NCBI RefSeq assembly: GCF_016592155.1
Contig: NZ_AP024237.1
Location: 868,001 to 932,000 of the forward strand
Direction of reading: 5' to 3'
From: Mycobacterium heckeshornense
Lineage (GTDB): Bacteria; Actinomycetota; Actinomycetes; Mycobacteriales; Mycobacteriaceae
Length of the DNA: 64,000 bases
The position numbers were made by a program, and so were the translations under genes. Positions 34,503-43,229 of the stretch are shown piece by piece. Within the stretch, counting starts at the first letter, position 1. Every line of letters begins with the position of its first letter. The notes below the pieces were generated by a model. The model made no database searches, had not been told where the DNA came from, and was given only the letters and a program-made list of their open reading frames with translations.

Positions 34503-35651
34503 ATGCGGCGAGAACTGTTTACCGAGGACCATGAGGCGTTTCGGCAGCTGGCCCGCGATTTCATCGAAAAAGAGATCGAACCGCACTATGCCGAGTGGGA
34601 GAAAGCCGGTCGGATGCCGCGCGAGGTCTTCGAAAAGCTTGGATCGCTGGGGATGTTGGGCATGGCGATCCCCGAGGAATACGGCGGGGCAGGCCTTCCC
34701 GACTACCGCTACAACGTCGTCCTGCAGGAGGAGGCGGCTCGCGCTCTGGTGACGACGGGAACCGTGCGCACCCAGCTCGAGGTGATCCTGCCCTACTTCC
34801 TGCACTACGCAAACGACGAACAACGACAGCGCTGGTTTCCCGGGTTGGCCGCCGGCACCCTGCTGACGGCGATCGCCATGACCGAGCCCGGCACCGGCTC
34901 GGATCTTGCGGGCATCCGCACCACTGCGGTGCGGGACGGCGACGAGTACGTCGTCAACGGTGCTAAGACGTTCATCACCGGAGGATTGCTGGCCGACCTC
35001 GTCATTGTGGTGGCGCGCACGTCGACGGATCCGGATGACCGTCGACGCGGGCTGACGCTGCTGGTGGTGGAGGACGGCATGCCGGGCTTCGTCAAGGGCC
35101 GCGCACTGGACAAAATGGGCTGCAAGGTGCAAGACACCGCCGAGCTGTCCTTTACCGACGTGCGGGTACCGGTCGCCAACCGGCTCGGCGATGAGGGAAA
35201 GGCGTTCGAGTACCTCGGCCACAACCTGCCCCAGGAGCGAATGACGGTGGCCGTCGGCTCGGTGGCGCAGGCTCGCGCGGCCGTGGACCTTACCATCGAT
35301 TACGTCAAGCAGCGCAAGGCATTCGGCACACCTGTGGCCTCGTTTCAAAACACGAAGTTTGAGCTGGCCGCCATGGCAGCCGAGATCGAGGCCGCCCAGA
35401 CCATGGTCGATCGTGCGGTAATGGAATTGGTGGCCGGCACTCTGTCGGGCTCGGATGCGGCAAAGGTGAAGTTGTTTTGCACCGAGATGCAAGGACGGGT
35501 CGTCGACCGATGTCTGCAGCTGTTCGGCGGCTACGGCTACATGATGGAGTACCCGATCGCCCGGCTGTACACCGATGCCCGAGTGGCCCGTATCTATGCC
35601 GGAACGAGCGAAGTGATGAAGGTGATCATCGCCAAGTCGCTCGGATTGTGA
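34503..35651 (+). CDS. Acyl-CoA dehydrogenase (FadE family)
   Basis: A 382-residue protein starting at ATG 34503 directly after the thiolase stop; the longer open frame upstream only overlaps the thiolase gene. Motifs: AMTEPGTGSDLAGIRT, VVNGAKTFITGG, and LQLFGGYGYMMEYPIARLYTDARVARIYAGTSEVMKVIIAKSL with the FAD-binding C-terminus. Looks like a straight- or branched-chain acyl-CoA dehydrogenase of the FadE type and ends the operon begun at 29402. Confidence 0.93.
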   Translation: MRRELFTEDHEAFRQLARDFIEKEIEPHYAEWEKAGRMPREVFEKLGSLGMLGMAIPEEYGGAGLPDYRYNVVLQEEAARALVTTGTVRTQLEVILPYFLHYANDEQRQRWFPGLAAGTLLTAIAMTEPGTGSDLAGIRTTAVRDGDEYVVNGAKTFITGGLLADLVIVVARTSTDPDDRRRGLTLLVVEDGMPGFVKGRALDKMGCKVQDTAELSFTDVRVPVANRLGDEGKAFEYLGHNLPQERMTVAVGSVAQARAAVDLTIDYVKQRKAFGTPVASFQNTKFELAAMAAEIEAAQTMVDRAVMELVAGTLSGSDAAKVKLFCTEMQGRVVDRCLQLFGGYGYMMEYPIARLYTDARVARIYAGTSEVMKVIIAKSLGL

Positions 35652-35697
35652 GCGTCGTCGGAAAAATGCCCGTTTGAGACCCTTGTCACAGCGCGGT

Positions 35698-35731
35698 CAA
35701 CCAACTTACTGTGTGTTTACTAGGTTGGTTG
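35698..35731. promoter_or_regulatory. Inverted repeat CAACCAACTTA...TAGGTTGGTTG, probable TetR operator
   Basis: Eleven-base arms at 35698-35708 and 35721-35731 match at 10 of 11 positions. The repeat ends 15 bases before the GTG of the TetR gene at 35747 and is not seen elsewhere in the window, which fits a local autoregulatory site. Confidence 0.65.
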
Positions 35732-35746
35732 GGCCAAAGGAGTCCG

Positions 35747-36346
35747 GTGACACGGCCGTACGCGACGCTGCTGGCGAAGGGCGAGGACCGTAGACAGCGG
35801 ATTCTTGAGGTCGCCCAGCGGCTGCTGACCCGCAATGGGTGGCGGAACACGACGTTGGCGCAGATTGCCCGGGAGGCCGGGGTCAGCCCGGCCGGTCTGC
35901 TGCACCACTTTCAATCCAAAGAGCAGCTACTGCACGCGGTGCTCGACATCCGTGACGCCGACGACGACGCTCATGCGGATCGAGCCGGCGATCTCATCGC
36001 GGAAATCGCGCGGGTGCCCGAGCGGTTCGACCGGACACCCGAACTGATGGGTGCGTTCACGGTGCTGCTGGTAGAAAACCTTCTTCCAGAGGCTCCGCTG
36101 CACGATCGTTTGCTGACCCGGTATCGCGACGCGCTTGACATTGTCGCCGAGCTCATCCGCCGTGGACAGGACTCGGGCCAGTATCGCGCGGATATTGATC
36201 CCACCGTAAAGGCAGTCGAAATCCTCGCCTTCATCAACGGAATGGAAACCACATGGTTGCTCGATCCATCGATACCACTGACCGCGGTGTTCAAGGGGTA
36301 CGCGGAGTCGCTGGCCCGCGAGTTCGCACCGCGGAACCGGAGATAA
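35747..36346 (+). CDS. TetR-family transcriptional regulator
   Basis: A 199-residue protein beginning at GTG 35747 with AAAGGAG just upstream; the open frame extends further but has no support. The TetR helix-turn-helix is at residues 15-60 (RILEVAQRLLTRNGWRNT, then TLAQIAREAGVSPAGLLHHFQSKEQLL). The C-terminal domain is ligand-binding. It stands between a beta-oxidation operon and a P450 unit. Its own inverted repeat differs from the GAGAAT sites, so it likely answers a different ligand or only controls itself. Confidence 0.9.
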   Translation: MTRPYATLLAKGEDRRQRILEVAQRLLTRNGWRNTTLAQIAREAGVSPAGLLHHFQSKEQLLHAVLDIRDADDDAHADRAGDLIAEIARVPERFDRTPELMGAFTVLLVENLLPEAPLHDRLLTRYRDALDIVAELIRRGQDSGQYRADIDPTVKAVEILAFINGMETTWLLDPSIPLTAVFKGYAESLAREFAPRNRR

Positions 36347-36360
36347 GGTACCGGCTCGAT

Positions 36361-36849
36361 GTGGTCGGCGCCAGCGTCGTCGACGTGGTGATGTGCGCGG
36401 GCGGCTGGTTGTTCGACCGGGCGATGGCAGGCTGGGACGTCACCGTCCTGCTCACCGACCATCCCGATGACCGGCCGTTGCGGATCCTCGGCGCGCGGAC
36501 AGTTGACCTGGAGTACGCGTTGGCGTCCGCGGACCACTGGCCGCGTCCCCAGACGTTGGCTGCTGCCGCAGATCTCTGCGGGTGTGACCCTCGGGTCCGG
36601 CAGGGTGTGCTGCAGGCGCTCGACCAGGGCGTAACCGAAGTCACGTTGTGGGGGGACCCCTGGCCGGCCGAGCTCGACGGCACTGTCGGCCTGGTGCAGC
36701 ATGAGCTCAGCGCCGCTGCGCGGGCGTTCAAAGCTCACGCCCTCGCAGCCGCAGCCGTTCCGGTGGCGATCGTCGGCGCGACCGAGATCTTCCGAACCGG
36801 GGTCATGGCGCGCCCTTCGGTGGCGGCCGACCTCGTGCCCGCGGGCTGA
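36361..36849 (+). CDS. Conserved hypothetical protein
   Basis: About 162 residues if started at GTG 36361, 14 bases after the TetR stop; the open frame extends back inside the TetR gene. No family is recognised. It contains MCAGGWLFDRAMAGWDVTVLL and RPLRILGARTVDLEYAL. I recall similar proteins as conserved mycobacterial hypotheticals. It is probably cotranscribed with the TetR gene. Confidence 0.6.
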   Translation: MVGASVVDVVMCAGGWLFDRAMAGWDVTVLLTDHPDDRPLRILGARTVDLEYALASADHWPRPQTLAAAADLCGCDPRVRQGVLQALDQGVTEVTLWGDPWPAELDGTVGLVQHELSAAARAFKAHALAAAAVPVAIVGATEIFRTGVMARPSVAADLVPAG

Positions 36850-36908
36850 CGCGACAGACCATCACATTGACGCCGAACAGCTGCTATGGAAATCTAATAC
36901 TCACCAGT

Positions 36909-36934
36909 GAGAGGCGGATTCTCGTTTATCGAGA
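36909..36934. promoter_or_regulatory. Compound GAGA/TCTC element, site 5 (P450 36957 promoter)
   Basis: GAGAGGCGGATTCTC (36909-36923) keeps the right arm of the GAGAAT palindrome. It runs into TTCTCGTTTATCGAGA, giving GAGA, TCTC and GAGA spaced exactly 11 bases apart. The element ends 22 bases before the GTG. Confidence 0.55.
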
Positions 36935-36956
36935 TTGTCGGACGGAGTAGCGGATA

Positions 36957-38228
36957 GTGACTGACTTGACCGCGATGGATTTCTTCCGCGACGAGCGGCT
37001 CGTCGAGAATCCGTACCCCTACTTCGAGGCCTTGCGCCGGCAGTGTCCGGTGGTGCGCGAACCGCATCACGACGTGATGATGGTGACCGGTTGGGACGAG
37101 GCGGTCGCGGTGTTCAACGACGCCGAGACGTTCTCGTCGTGCATCTCGGTGACCGGGCCATTTCCCGGCTTCCCGGTGCCGCTTGAGGGCGACGACGTCA
37201 CCGAGTTGATCGAGCAGCATCGCGACGAGTTGCCGTTCAGCGACCAGCTGCCCACGCTGGATCCGCCGACCCATACCAACCATCGCGCGCTGTTGATGAG
37301 GCTGATCACTCCCAAGCGTCTCAAAGAAAACGAGGACGCGATGTGGATGCTCGCCGACCGCGTGCTGGATGACTTCTTGGTTGGCGGTCAGGGCGAGTTC
37401 ATCAGGGGCTTTGCCGCTCCGTTCACGCTGTTCGTGATCGCCGATCTGCTTGGCGTGCCCGACGCCGATCGCGACGACTTCGTCCAGAATCTGCACCGCA
37501 ATGTGGGCGGGGGCTTGGGCAGCACGGAAGGAGAATCCCTGGCGCACAGCCCGCTGGAATTCATCTACGGCCGGTTCGCGACCTATATCGAGGATCGCCG
37601 CCGCGAACCCCGTGATGATGTGCTGACCGGGCTGGCAACCGCGACGTTCCCGGACGGCTCCATTCCTGATGTTGCCGACGTCGTGCGCGTGGCGACCAAT
37701 GTGTTCTCCGCTGGTCAGGAGACCACGGTGCGTCTGCTGGGCAGCGCGTTGAAGATCATGGCCGAAAACCCCGACGTCCAGCATTTGCTCCGCAAAGACC
37801 GTAGCCGCATCCCGAATTTCATCGAAGAGACGCTGCGCCTCGAGAGCCCGGTCAAGGGCGACTTCCGCCTCTCTCGCGTTCCCACTGCGGTGGGCGGTGT
37901 CGACATGCCCGCCGGCACAACGGTAATGGTCTTGCAAGGGGCTGCGAATCGTGACCCTCGTCGTTTCGAGGAGCCCGACAGGTTCGATCCGGCTCGCAAG
38001 AACGCCAGGCAGCACTTAGCGTTCGGGCGGGGAATCCACACCTGCCCTGGCGCGCCACTAGCACGAGCGGAGACCAGGGTCGGCATTGAACGACTCCTGG
38101 ACCGTACCGCCGATATCAGGATCTGCGAGCGGCTACACGGACCGGCGGACAACCGCCACTACCACTACGTTCCGACATATATTTTGCGCGGCTTGACAGA
38201 GCTGCACCTGGAGTTCGACTTGGCATGA
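36957..38228 (+). CDS. Cytochrome P450
   Basis: A 423-residue P450 starting at GTG 36957. I-helix motif SAGQETTVRLLG, EXXR in IEETLRLE, and haem loop FGRGIHTCPG with Cys363. The long N-terminal part with LDPPTHTNHRALLMRLITPKR is typical of P450s that hydroxylate bulky hydrophobics. It overlaps a ferredoxin gene by four bases, followed by a DUF1330 gene. The subfamily is not assigned. Confidence 0.93.
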   Translation: MTDLTAMDFFRDERLVENPYPYFEALRRQCPVVREPHHDVMMVTGWDEAVAVFNDAETFSSCISVTGPFPGFPVPLEGDDVTELIEQHRDELPFSDQLPTLDPPTHTNHRALLMRLITPKRLKENEDAMWMLADRVLDDFLVGGQGEFIRGFAAPFTLFVIADLLGVPDADRDDFVQNLHRNVGGGLGSTEGESLAHSPLEFIYGRFATYIEDRRREPRDDVLTGLATATFPDGSIPDVADVVRVATNVFSAGQETTVRLLGSALKIMAENPDVQHLLRKDRSRIPNFIEETLRLESPVKGDFRLSRVPTAVGGVDMPAGTTVMVLQGAANRDPRRFEEPDRFDPARKNARQHLAFGRGIHTCPGAPLARAETRVGIERLLDRTADIRICERLHGPADNRHYHYVPTYILRGLTELHLEFDLA

Positions 38229-38419
38229 AAGTGACGGTCGACGATCAGCGTTGTCGTGGTCATGGCGTGTGTATCACGTTGTGCCCTGAGGTGTTCCAAC
38301 TCAACGACGATGGTTACTCGGAAGTCCAGGTGCCCGAAGTCCCTGCCGGACTAGAGTCGGCGGCTCGGCAGGCAATCACCGACTGCCCCGAGCAAGCTAT
38401 CAGCGAAAGCAGCGTGTAG
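38225..38419 (+). CDS. Small P450-type ferredoxin
   Basis: A 64-residue ferredoxin: Cys10, Cys16, Cys54-Pro, with His13 at the variable ligand position and an additional Cys20. It overlaps the P450 stop by four bases (ATGA), so it is the likely electron donor of that P450. The extra cysteine is not present in the other four small ferredoxins of the window. Confidence 0.93.
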   Translation: MKVTVDDQRCRGHGVCITLCPEVFQLNDDGYSEVQVPEVPAGLESAARQAITDCPEQAISESSV

Positions 38420-38432
38420 ACAAGGAGATCCG

Positions 38433-38738
38433 TTGGCCAAGGGCTACATTATTTTGACCGAAGCCATCAAAGACCCCGAGGGCATGAAGGCCTATGGTCA
38501 AGCGGCAGGTGCAGCGATGGGCGGTGTCAACATTCTGGCAGTGGACACCTCGCCCCAAGTACTCGAAGGTCATTGGCACGGTGACCAGACTGTTGTCCTC
38601 GAGTTCGACTCGGTCGAGGCAGCTCGCAAGTGGTATGAATCCGAGGCCTATCAAAACGCGGCCAAGTTGCGGCAGGCGGCCGCCGACTGCAACGCGGTCA
38701 TCATCTCCGGTTTTGACAACCCGACAACGGCTGGCTAG
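38433..38738 (+). CDS. DUF1330 domain protein
   Basis: A 101-residue protein starting at TTG 38433, with AAGGAGA eight bases upstream. The pattern GYIILTEAIKDPEGMKAYGQAA ... GHWHGDQTVVLEFDSVEAARKWYESEAYQNAAKLRQAAADCNAVIISG is the dimeric alpha-beta barrel DUF1330 domain. Function is unknown; it sits behind a P450-ferredoxin pair. Its 3' end overlaps the convergent gene by 38 bases. Confidence 0.85.
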   Translation: MAKGYIILTEAIKDPEGMKAYGQAAGAAMGGVNILAVDTSPQVLEGHWHGDQTVVLEFDSVEAARKWYESEAYQNAAKLRQAAADCNAVIISGFDNPTTAG

Positions 38739-38997
38739 CAGCGTAGCTGATCATGCGTTGAGTGTCGGCCATCACCGGCGGTGCTGGCGGGGCGAACGGG
38801 CCTCCCGCGCACACCGCGTCGCCAGGCATGGTGACGCATAGGGGATCCGCCAGACCGGTGGGAACCCCAGGGTCGGGATCATCGAGAGGAGCGACAATAC
38901 CCTGCATGCCCGCGACGCCGCGCGCCGCGTTCGCCGGGAAAATCGCACCCGTCGCCGCCATTCCAATAAGTGCCATGGCCACAACAGTTCTCGTCAT
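38701..38997 (-). CDS. Small secreted protein
   Basis: A protein of about 98 residues from ATG 38997, or 107 from TTG 39024. The N-terminus (MTRTVVAMALIGMAATGAI, then FPANA) is a clear signal peptide with an Ala-x-Ala cleavage site. The mature part is short, Pro/Asp/Gly rich and has four cysteines, probably in two disulphides. No family is recognised. It runs against the DUF1330 gene, sharing 38 bases of coding sequence. Confidence 0.6.
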   Translation of the reverse strand: MTRTVVAMALIGMAATGAIFPANAARGVAGMQGIVAPLDDPDPGVPTGLADPLCVTMPGDAVCAGGPFAPPAPPVMADTQRMISYAASQPLSGCQNRR

Positions 38998-39205
38998 TGC
39001 GGCGAGCGATTTCGAAGCCGTCAACCCACCTATCGCTTCTTACTCGCGGCGCGCACGGCCCAAAACGAGCCGCACCGATGTTTGCTGTTGTCGACGCCCC
39101 ACTCACGAATGATCGCACGACCGCTTACCGTACGGGCGGGAACGGACATAACGCAGTTGCTATTCGGCACAAGGCAAGAATCGGGCAAATCGCTGCGCCA
39201 GCCGT

Positions 39206-39400
39206 CTACTCCTTGATCGAGATAGCCTGGCGCGGACACTGGCGCACGGCCTCGCGCACTAACTCCTCGTTTTCGGGAGTCACTTCCGGCTGAAGCACGG
39301 TCAGCATGTCGTCGTCGCCCAGGTGGAACACCTCGGGAATGATGCCCATGCACACGCCGTTGCTTTCGCAAAGACCGAAATCGACTTCCACTTTCTTCAT
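39206..39400 (-). CDS. Small P450-type ferredoxin
   Basis: A 64-residue ferredoxin: Cys11, Cys17 and Cys55-Pro, with Asn14 at the variable position. The ATG (39398-39400) overlaps the P450 stop by four bases, so it is cotranscribed with and likely supplies electrons to the P450 at 39397. It is oriented opposite to the P450-ferredoxin pair ending at 38419. Confidence 0.93.
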   Translation of the reverse strand: MKKVEVDFGLCESNGVCMGIIPEVFHLGDDDMLTVLQPEVTPENEELVREAVRQCPRQAISIKE

Positions 39401-40602
39401 CGCAACACCTTCACCGGTACGTTCTGCCAACCCGCAACATTTTGCATGTGAACGCGCTGGCAACCCTCCCAGTCCACCTCGTAGCGGGGCATGAAGTCGA
39501 GCAGCTTCTCCAGCGCGATCGCGCTCTCCATCCGCGCAAGTGCCGCGCCGAGGCAGCTGTGAATCCCGTAACCAAAACCCAAGTTCTGCGCTTCCGATCG
39601 GTCGCGGTCGATGTCGAACTTGTCGGGGTCGGTCCACACCTCAGGGTCGCGGTTGGCTGCGCCGTTGATGAGGAATACCGGCTTTCCGGCCGGAATCGTG
39701 ACACCGTGCAGCTGGACCTCTTTCACCGAGCAGCGGACTTGATATTGGGAAGGCGCTTCGTAGCGCAATAGTTCTTCGACCGCCGCCGGGATCTTGCTGC
39801 GGTCGTCGAGCAGCTTCTGCCACTGATCGGGGTTGCGCGCGAAAACCACCGGCGCATTACCGACCAACTTGGTGACGGTCTCGGCCCCAGCGCCGCCCAA
39901 TAGTGTTGCAAATCCAGCGATCTCAAGGTCGTCGAGCTTCCGCTTCTCCCCGTTCTCGCATTCGAGTTCGGATTCGATGAGCTTGGTGAGCAAGTCATCA
40001 CGCGGATTGGCGCGCCGTTGCGTCACGAGTTCGTAGTACAGCATCGCGGTGTTGATGTTGGCCTGCATACCCGCCTCGCCGACTTCGACCTGCCCGGGTT
40101 CCCGGGTCAGTGACTCGTCAATCCAGTGGCGGATCTGCTGCGCGTGCTCCTCCGGTACTCCCAGCATCGTCGTAATGACCTCTACCGGAAAGGGGCCGGA
40201 AAAATCCTGCACCACATCGAACCGATCCGGATCAACTGCGGCGAGGTACTTGTCGATCTTCTCGGTGACCATCTGCCGCTGAGACTGGATGGCGCGCGGT
40301 GTGAATACCTTGTTGAGCAGGCTACGCATGTGCCGATGTTCAGGAGGATCCATAAAGATGATCGACTTCTGCGGTGTCCGTTGTCCGGACCGCACCATCG
40401 ACAGGTCGATGCCGTAAGCCGACGAATACGTCTCGAAATCCTTCAGCCCCGCGGCCACATCCTCGTGGCGAGTCAATGCGTAGAAGTCGTACTCCTCGCT
40501 GTAGTAGACAGGCGCTTCCTCCTGCATCCGCCGATACGTCTCGTACGGGCTGTTGAAGAATTCCTCGGAGAACGGATCGAAGACGACTTTGGGCTTGGTC
40601 AC
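39397..40602 (-). CDS. Cytochrome P450
   Basis: A 401-residue P450. I-helix GGAGAETVTKLVG, EXXR in VEELLRYE, haem loop FGYGIHSCLG with Cys350. N-terminal FDPFSEEFFNSPYETYRRMQEEAPVYYSEEYDFYALTRHEDV resembles the P450 at 18691. The ferredoxin overlaps its 3' end. The 112-base gap upstream contains an inverted repeat at 40637-40671, so it probably has its own promoter. No GAGAAT site is seen there. Confidence 0.93.
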   Translation of the reverse strand: MTKPKVVFDPFSEEFFNSPYETYRRMQEEAPVYYSEEYDFYALTRHEDVAAGLKDFETYSSAYGIDLSMVRSGQRTPQKSIIFMDPPEHRHMRSLLNKVFTPRAIQSQRQMVTEKIDKYLAAVDPDRFDVVQDFSGPFPVEVITTMLGVPEEHAQQIRHWIDESLTREPGQVEVGEAGMQANINTAMLYYELVTQRRANPRDDLLTKLIESELECENGEKRKLDDLEIAGFATLLGGAGAETVTKLVGNAPVVFARNPDQWQKLLDDRSKIPAAVEELLRYEAPSQYQVRCSVKEVQLHGVTIPAGKPVFLINGAANRDPEVWTDPDKFDIDRDRSEAQNLGFGYGIHSCLGAALARMESAIALEKLLDFMPRYEVDWEGCQRVHMQNVAGWQNVPVKVLR

Positions 40603-40636
40603 TGACTCCTCCTCAGCGGCGACATGCAGCCTGGGC

Positions 40637-40671
40637 CGTTACAGCGCAATGGCGGACTGTAACGTTAACAG
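40637..40671. promoter_or_regulatory. Inverted repeats CGTTACAG/CTGTAACG/GTTAACAG upstream of P450
   Basis: CGTTACAG (40637-40644) is the exact reverse complement of CTGTAACG (40657-40664), which runs into GTTAACAG (40664-40671), a one-base variant of CGTTACAG. The last two make a palindrome with core TAACGTTA. The set ends the 35 bases before the P450 start and is probably an operator. Confidence 0.55.
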
Positions 40672-40714
40672 TAGCGCGTTGGCGCCCGGACCGGAATGGA
40701 AGCCTGGCCGGATG

Positions 40715-41512
40715 TCAGCCCTTCATCGCGGCTTCGATCACGGCATCGAGCAAGCCGAGGCCGCTGCCGAGTTCGCTGGCGATCGTTCGGGCTACGGCGA
40801 CGTCCTTGCCGACGAATTCCCGCACGGTTGCGATGAACGACGCGACGGAGCCGTGTGCCGCGACCATGTTCAGCACCCGGCTTGCCGCGCTGCCATGGGA
40901 GAGGGCCGCCAGCAGCGTAGGCTCCGGGACGCCGAGCCGCTTACCCAACTGCGCGCCTGCGGCGAGCAGCCCGAGTTGAGCGGCGAACAGCGCGTTGTTG
41001 ACCAGCTTCACCTTCTGACCTGCGCCCGTCGGCCCGACATGCACGACAGGATCGCCGTAACAGCCCAATGTCGGCTGCAGGCGGGCCACGGTCTCGTCGT
41101 CGCCGCCCACGAACAGCGTGAGTTTGCCGGCCGCCGCGTCGAGCGGGCTCCCACTGACCGGCGCATCGGCGACGGCGACGCCGTGGGCTGCGGCGCGGGC
41201 GGCGATCGCCTCGACGGTGGCAGGACTTGCGGTGGTGTGCACGACCAGGGCCGAACCGGAGGTCATGGCCGTGAGCAGGCCGCTGTCCAGGCAGACTTGT
41301 CGGACTTGGTCGTCGGTAAACACGCATACCGCGACGACGTCGGCTGCGGCGGCTACCGCGCAGACGTCGGCTACCGCAGTGGCGCCCAATCCTGCTACTC
41401 CGGCTCGCTTTTCGGCCGAGCGGCCCAGAGCGCGCACGTCGTGGCCCGCTTCGATCAGGCGCGCCACCATGGGGCGTCCCATCCGTCCCGCACCGACGAA
41501 GCCGATTCTCAC
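40715..41512 (-). CDS. 3-hydroxyisobutyrate dehydrogenase-like NAD(P)-dependent oxidoreductase
   Basis: A 265-residue beta-hydroxyacid dehydrogenase. N-terminal MRIGFVGAGRMGRPMVARLIEAGHDV is the dinucleotide fold; DAPVSGSPLDAAAGKL is the substrate loop, GAGQKVKLVNNALF contains the catalytic Lys, and ARTIASELGSGLGLLDAVIEAA is the C-terminal cap. It oxidises a short hydroxyacid or hydroxyacyl substrate. The ATG overlaps the stop of a paralogue at 41509, so the two form a tandem pair. Confidence 0.9.
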   Translation of the reverse strand: MRIGFVGAGRMGRPMVARLIEAGHDVRALGRSAEKRAGVAGLGATAVADVCAVAAAADVVAVCVFTDDQVRQVCLDSGLLTAMTSGSALVVHTTASPATVEAIAARAAAHGVAVADAPVSGSPLDAAAGKLTLFVGGDDETVARLQPTLGCYGDPVVHVGPTGAGQKVKLVNNALFAAQLGLLAAGAQLGKRLGVPEPTLLAALSHGSAASRVLNMVAAHGSVASFIATVREFVGKDVAVARTIASELGSGLGLLDAVIEAAMKG

Positions 41513-42324
41513 CGCGGGTGTTTCATCAAGGACAGGGCCGCGTCAGCGGCGTCGAGCACAGCGCCGGGTGGGGCAGACGCTCGCTCGGCCAGGTCGGCAA
41601 CCAGCCGCACGTCCTTCTGCAGCAGCGACCCCGCATAACCGGCCAGCCGGTCGAGACCCCCGACACCCCCAAGGGCGCTGAGCGCGAAACTGTTTCCGCT
41701 ACCACGAGAAACGACTTCTGTGAGGCCTTCGGGGGAGACGCCCAACGCCTGTCCGAGGGCCAACGTGGTAGCGGCCGTGGCCAGGTTGGCGGTGAACAGC
41801 AGGTTGTTGAGCAGCTTGGTGGTTTGTCCGGAGCCGAGGTCGCCGAGGTGGACCACCGGATCGGCGTACGTTTCAAAAACTGGCCGGCACCGCTCGACCA
41901 CGTCGGGGTCACCACCGACCATCACCAGCAGGCGACCTTCCGCCGCGGCGTCGCCGCCACCGCTGACCGGCGCATCGACAATCGAGACACTCCGCGCCGC
42001 GGCCTTTTTCGCCAATTCGCGGCAGGTGTTGGGATGCACGGTGCTGTGCACCGCGATCACGCTGTCCGGTTTGGCCCCGGCCAGCAGCCCGTTTGCGCCA
42101 TCGGCAAGTTCCTCGACGTCGGCGTCACCGACGACGCACATGCAGATCAGATCGCTGGTCGCGGCGAGTTCGGCGGGTGAGCCGGCAACCTTGGCCGCAG
42201 TGTCGGCGAATGGCTCGAGCGACGCCGGCCTGCGCGCCCACAGCGTGGTCGGGTAGCCTGCTTCGATGATCCGTCGGGCCATGGGTCTGCCCTGGCTGCC
42301 TAAACCGATGAACCCGATCTGCAT
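41509..42324 (-). CDS. 3-hydroxyisobutyrate dehydrogenase-like NAD(P)-dependent oxidoreductase
   Basis: A 271-residue paralogue of the gene at 40715: MQIGFIGLGSQGRPMARRIIEAGYPT, VDAPVSGGGDAAAEGRL, and GSGQTTKLLNNLLF. The catalytic Lys of the family is in TTKLLNN. ATG 42324 overlaps the stop of the upstream hydrolase by one base, and the ORF's earlier part is out of this reading. A decayed third homologue is at 50733-51122. Confidence 0.9.
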   Translation of the reverse strand: MQIGFIGLGSQGRPMARRIIEAGYPTTLWARRPASLEPFADTAAKVAGSPAELAATSDLICMCVVGDADVEELADGANGLLAGAKPDSVIAVHSTVHPNTCRELAKKAAARSVSIVDAPVSGGGDAAAEGRLLVMVGGDPDVVERCRPVFETYADPVVHLGDLGSGQTTKLLNNLLFTANLATAATTLALGQALGVSPEGLTEVVSRGSGNSFALSALGGVGGLDRLAGYAGSLLQKDVRLVADLAERASAPPGAVLDAADAALSLMKHPR

Positions 42325-43229
42325 TAGCCGGCCTCCAAATCGACATCGGCGCTCGACGGATCCGTGACCGCAGGAATCTCCCGAGCGACCACGCATTCCT
42401 CGACGAAGGAAAAAACCTTCAAGTGGTAAGCGGCGGCTGTGTAGCCCAGGCTGAGATTGTGCCCCGCACCCGCTTGCTCATTGATAGTGAAGCGCGGTGA
42501 TGCCGAGAACATTGCTGCGATTGCGGTCAGTGCCGTTTCGTCAGACCGCCAGACCCGCTCATATTGAGCGACACTGAACTGGACCGGGACACGAACCTGC
42601 GCCGCGAGTGCCGGAAAGTCTTGGCGGGCCCAGTTCGTCACCACGGTGTGCTCATATTCGGGAGCCGTCGACGAATTCGTGATGCCGCTACGCACCTCGG
42701 ATGGATACAGCCACTCCGGATGCCACAACAGCTCGCGTAGGCCGGCAGGGCGGTGGTCCCGCGTTGCCGCCTTGAGAACTTCCCGGCTGGCGGGGTGATA
42801 ATGCGTGCCTGTTCCTGCCAATTCGATACCGAGAAGCTGGTGGCCGCGATCGTCGGCGGCCATCCGTAGGGCCAGCTCACATCCGCCTGAATGCGCCATC
42901 AGGAACAACCCGGCTCCGCGTGGCCGCTCACCGAGAATGCGGTCTACGGCCGCATAGGCGAGGTTTACCCGTTGCTCGGCATGCGTCATCGCCTCCAGGT
43001 ATGGCCCCGAGCTGCCGTAGCCCGGGCGATCGAGTGCGATCACCGTAAAGCCCAACACCGCTCCCAGCCGCAGTAACGACAACGACGGGTGGCCCGGGCA
43101 GTCGAAATATGTTGCGGTGGTGCCACCTCCGTGCAGGGCCAGCACAACAGCCCTCGGTTGCTCGGATTCGGCGACCAGTGCTGACATCGGCACACCGGCG
43201 GCGACCACCACCCGGGGACGCGGCGTCAT
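42324..43229 (-). CDS. Alpha/beta hydrolase
   Basis: A 301-residue serine hydrolase of the alpha/beta fold. HGGGTTATYF is the oxyanion region, MAHSGGCELAL carries the nucleophile Ser, and GAGHNLSLG gives the catalytic His. Not a clear member of the meta-cleavage type; substrate unknown, probably an ester or C-C bond. It overlaps the DUF35-thiolase fusion upstream by four bases. Confidence 0.8.
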   Translation of the reverse strand: MTPRPRVVVAAGVPMSALVAESEQPRAVVLALHGGGTTATYFDCPGHPSLSLLRLGAVLGFTVIALDRPGYGSSGPYLEAMTHAEQRVNLAYAAVDRILGERPRGAGLFLMAHSGGCELALRMAADDRGHQLLGIELAGTGTHYHPASREVLKAATRDHRPAGLRELLWHPEWLYPSEVRSGITNSSTAPEYEHTVVTNWARQDFPALAAQVRVPVQFSVAQYERVWRSDETALTAIAAMFSASPRFTINEQAGAGHNLSLGYTAAAYHLKVFSFVEECVVAREIPAVTDPSSADVDLEAG

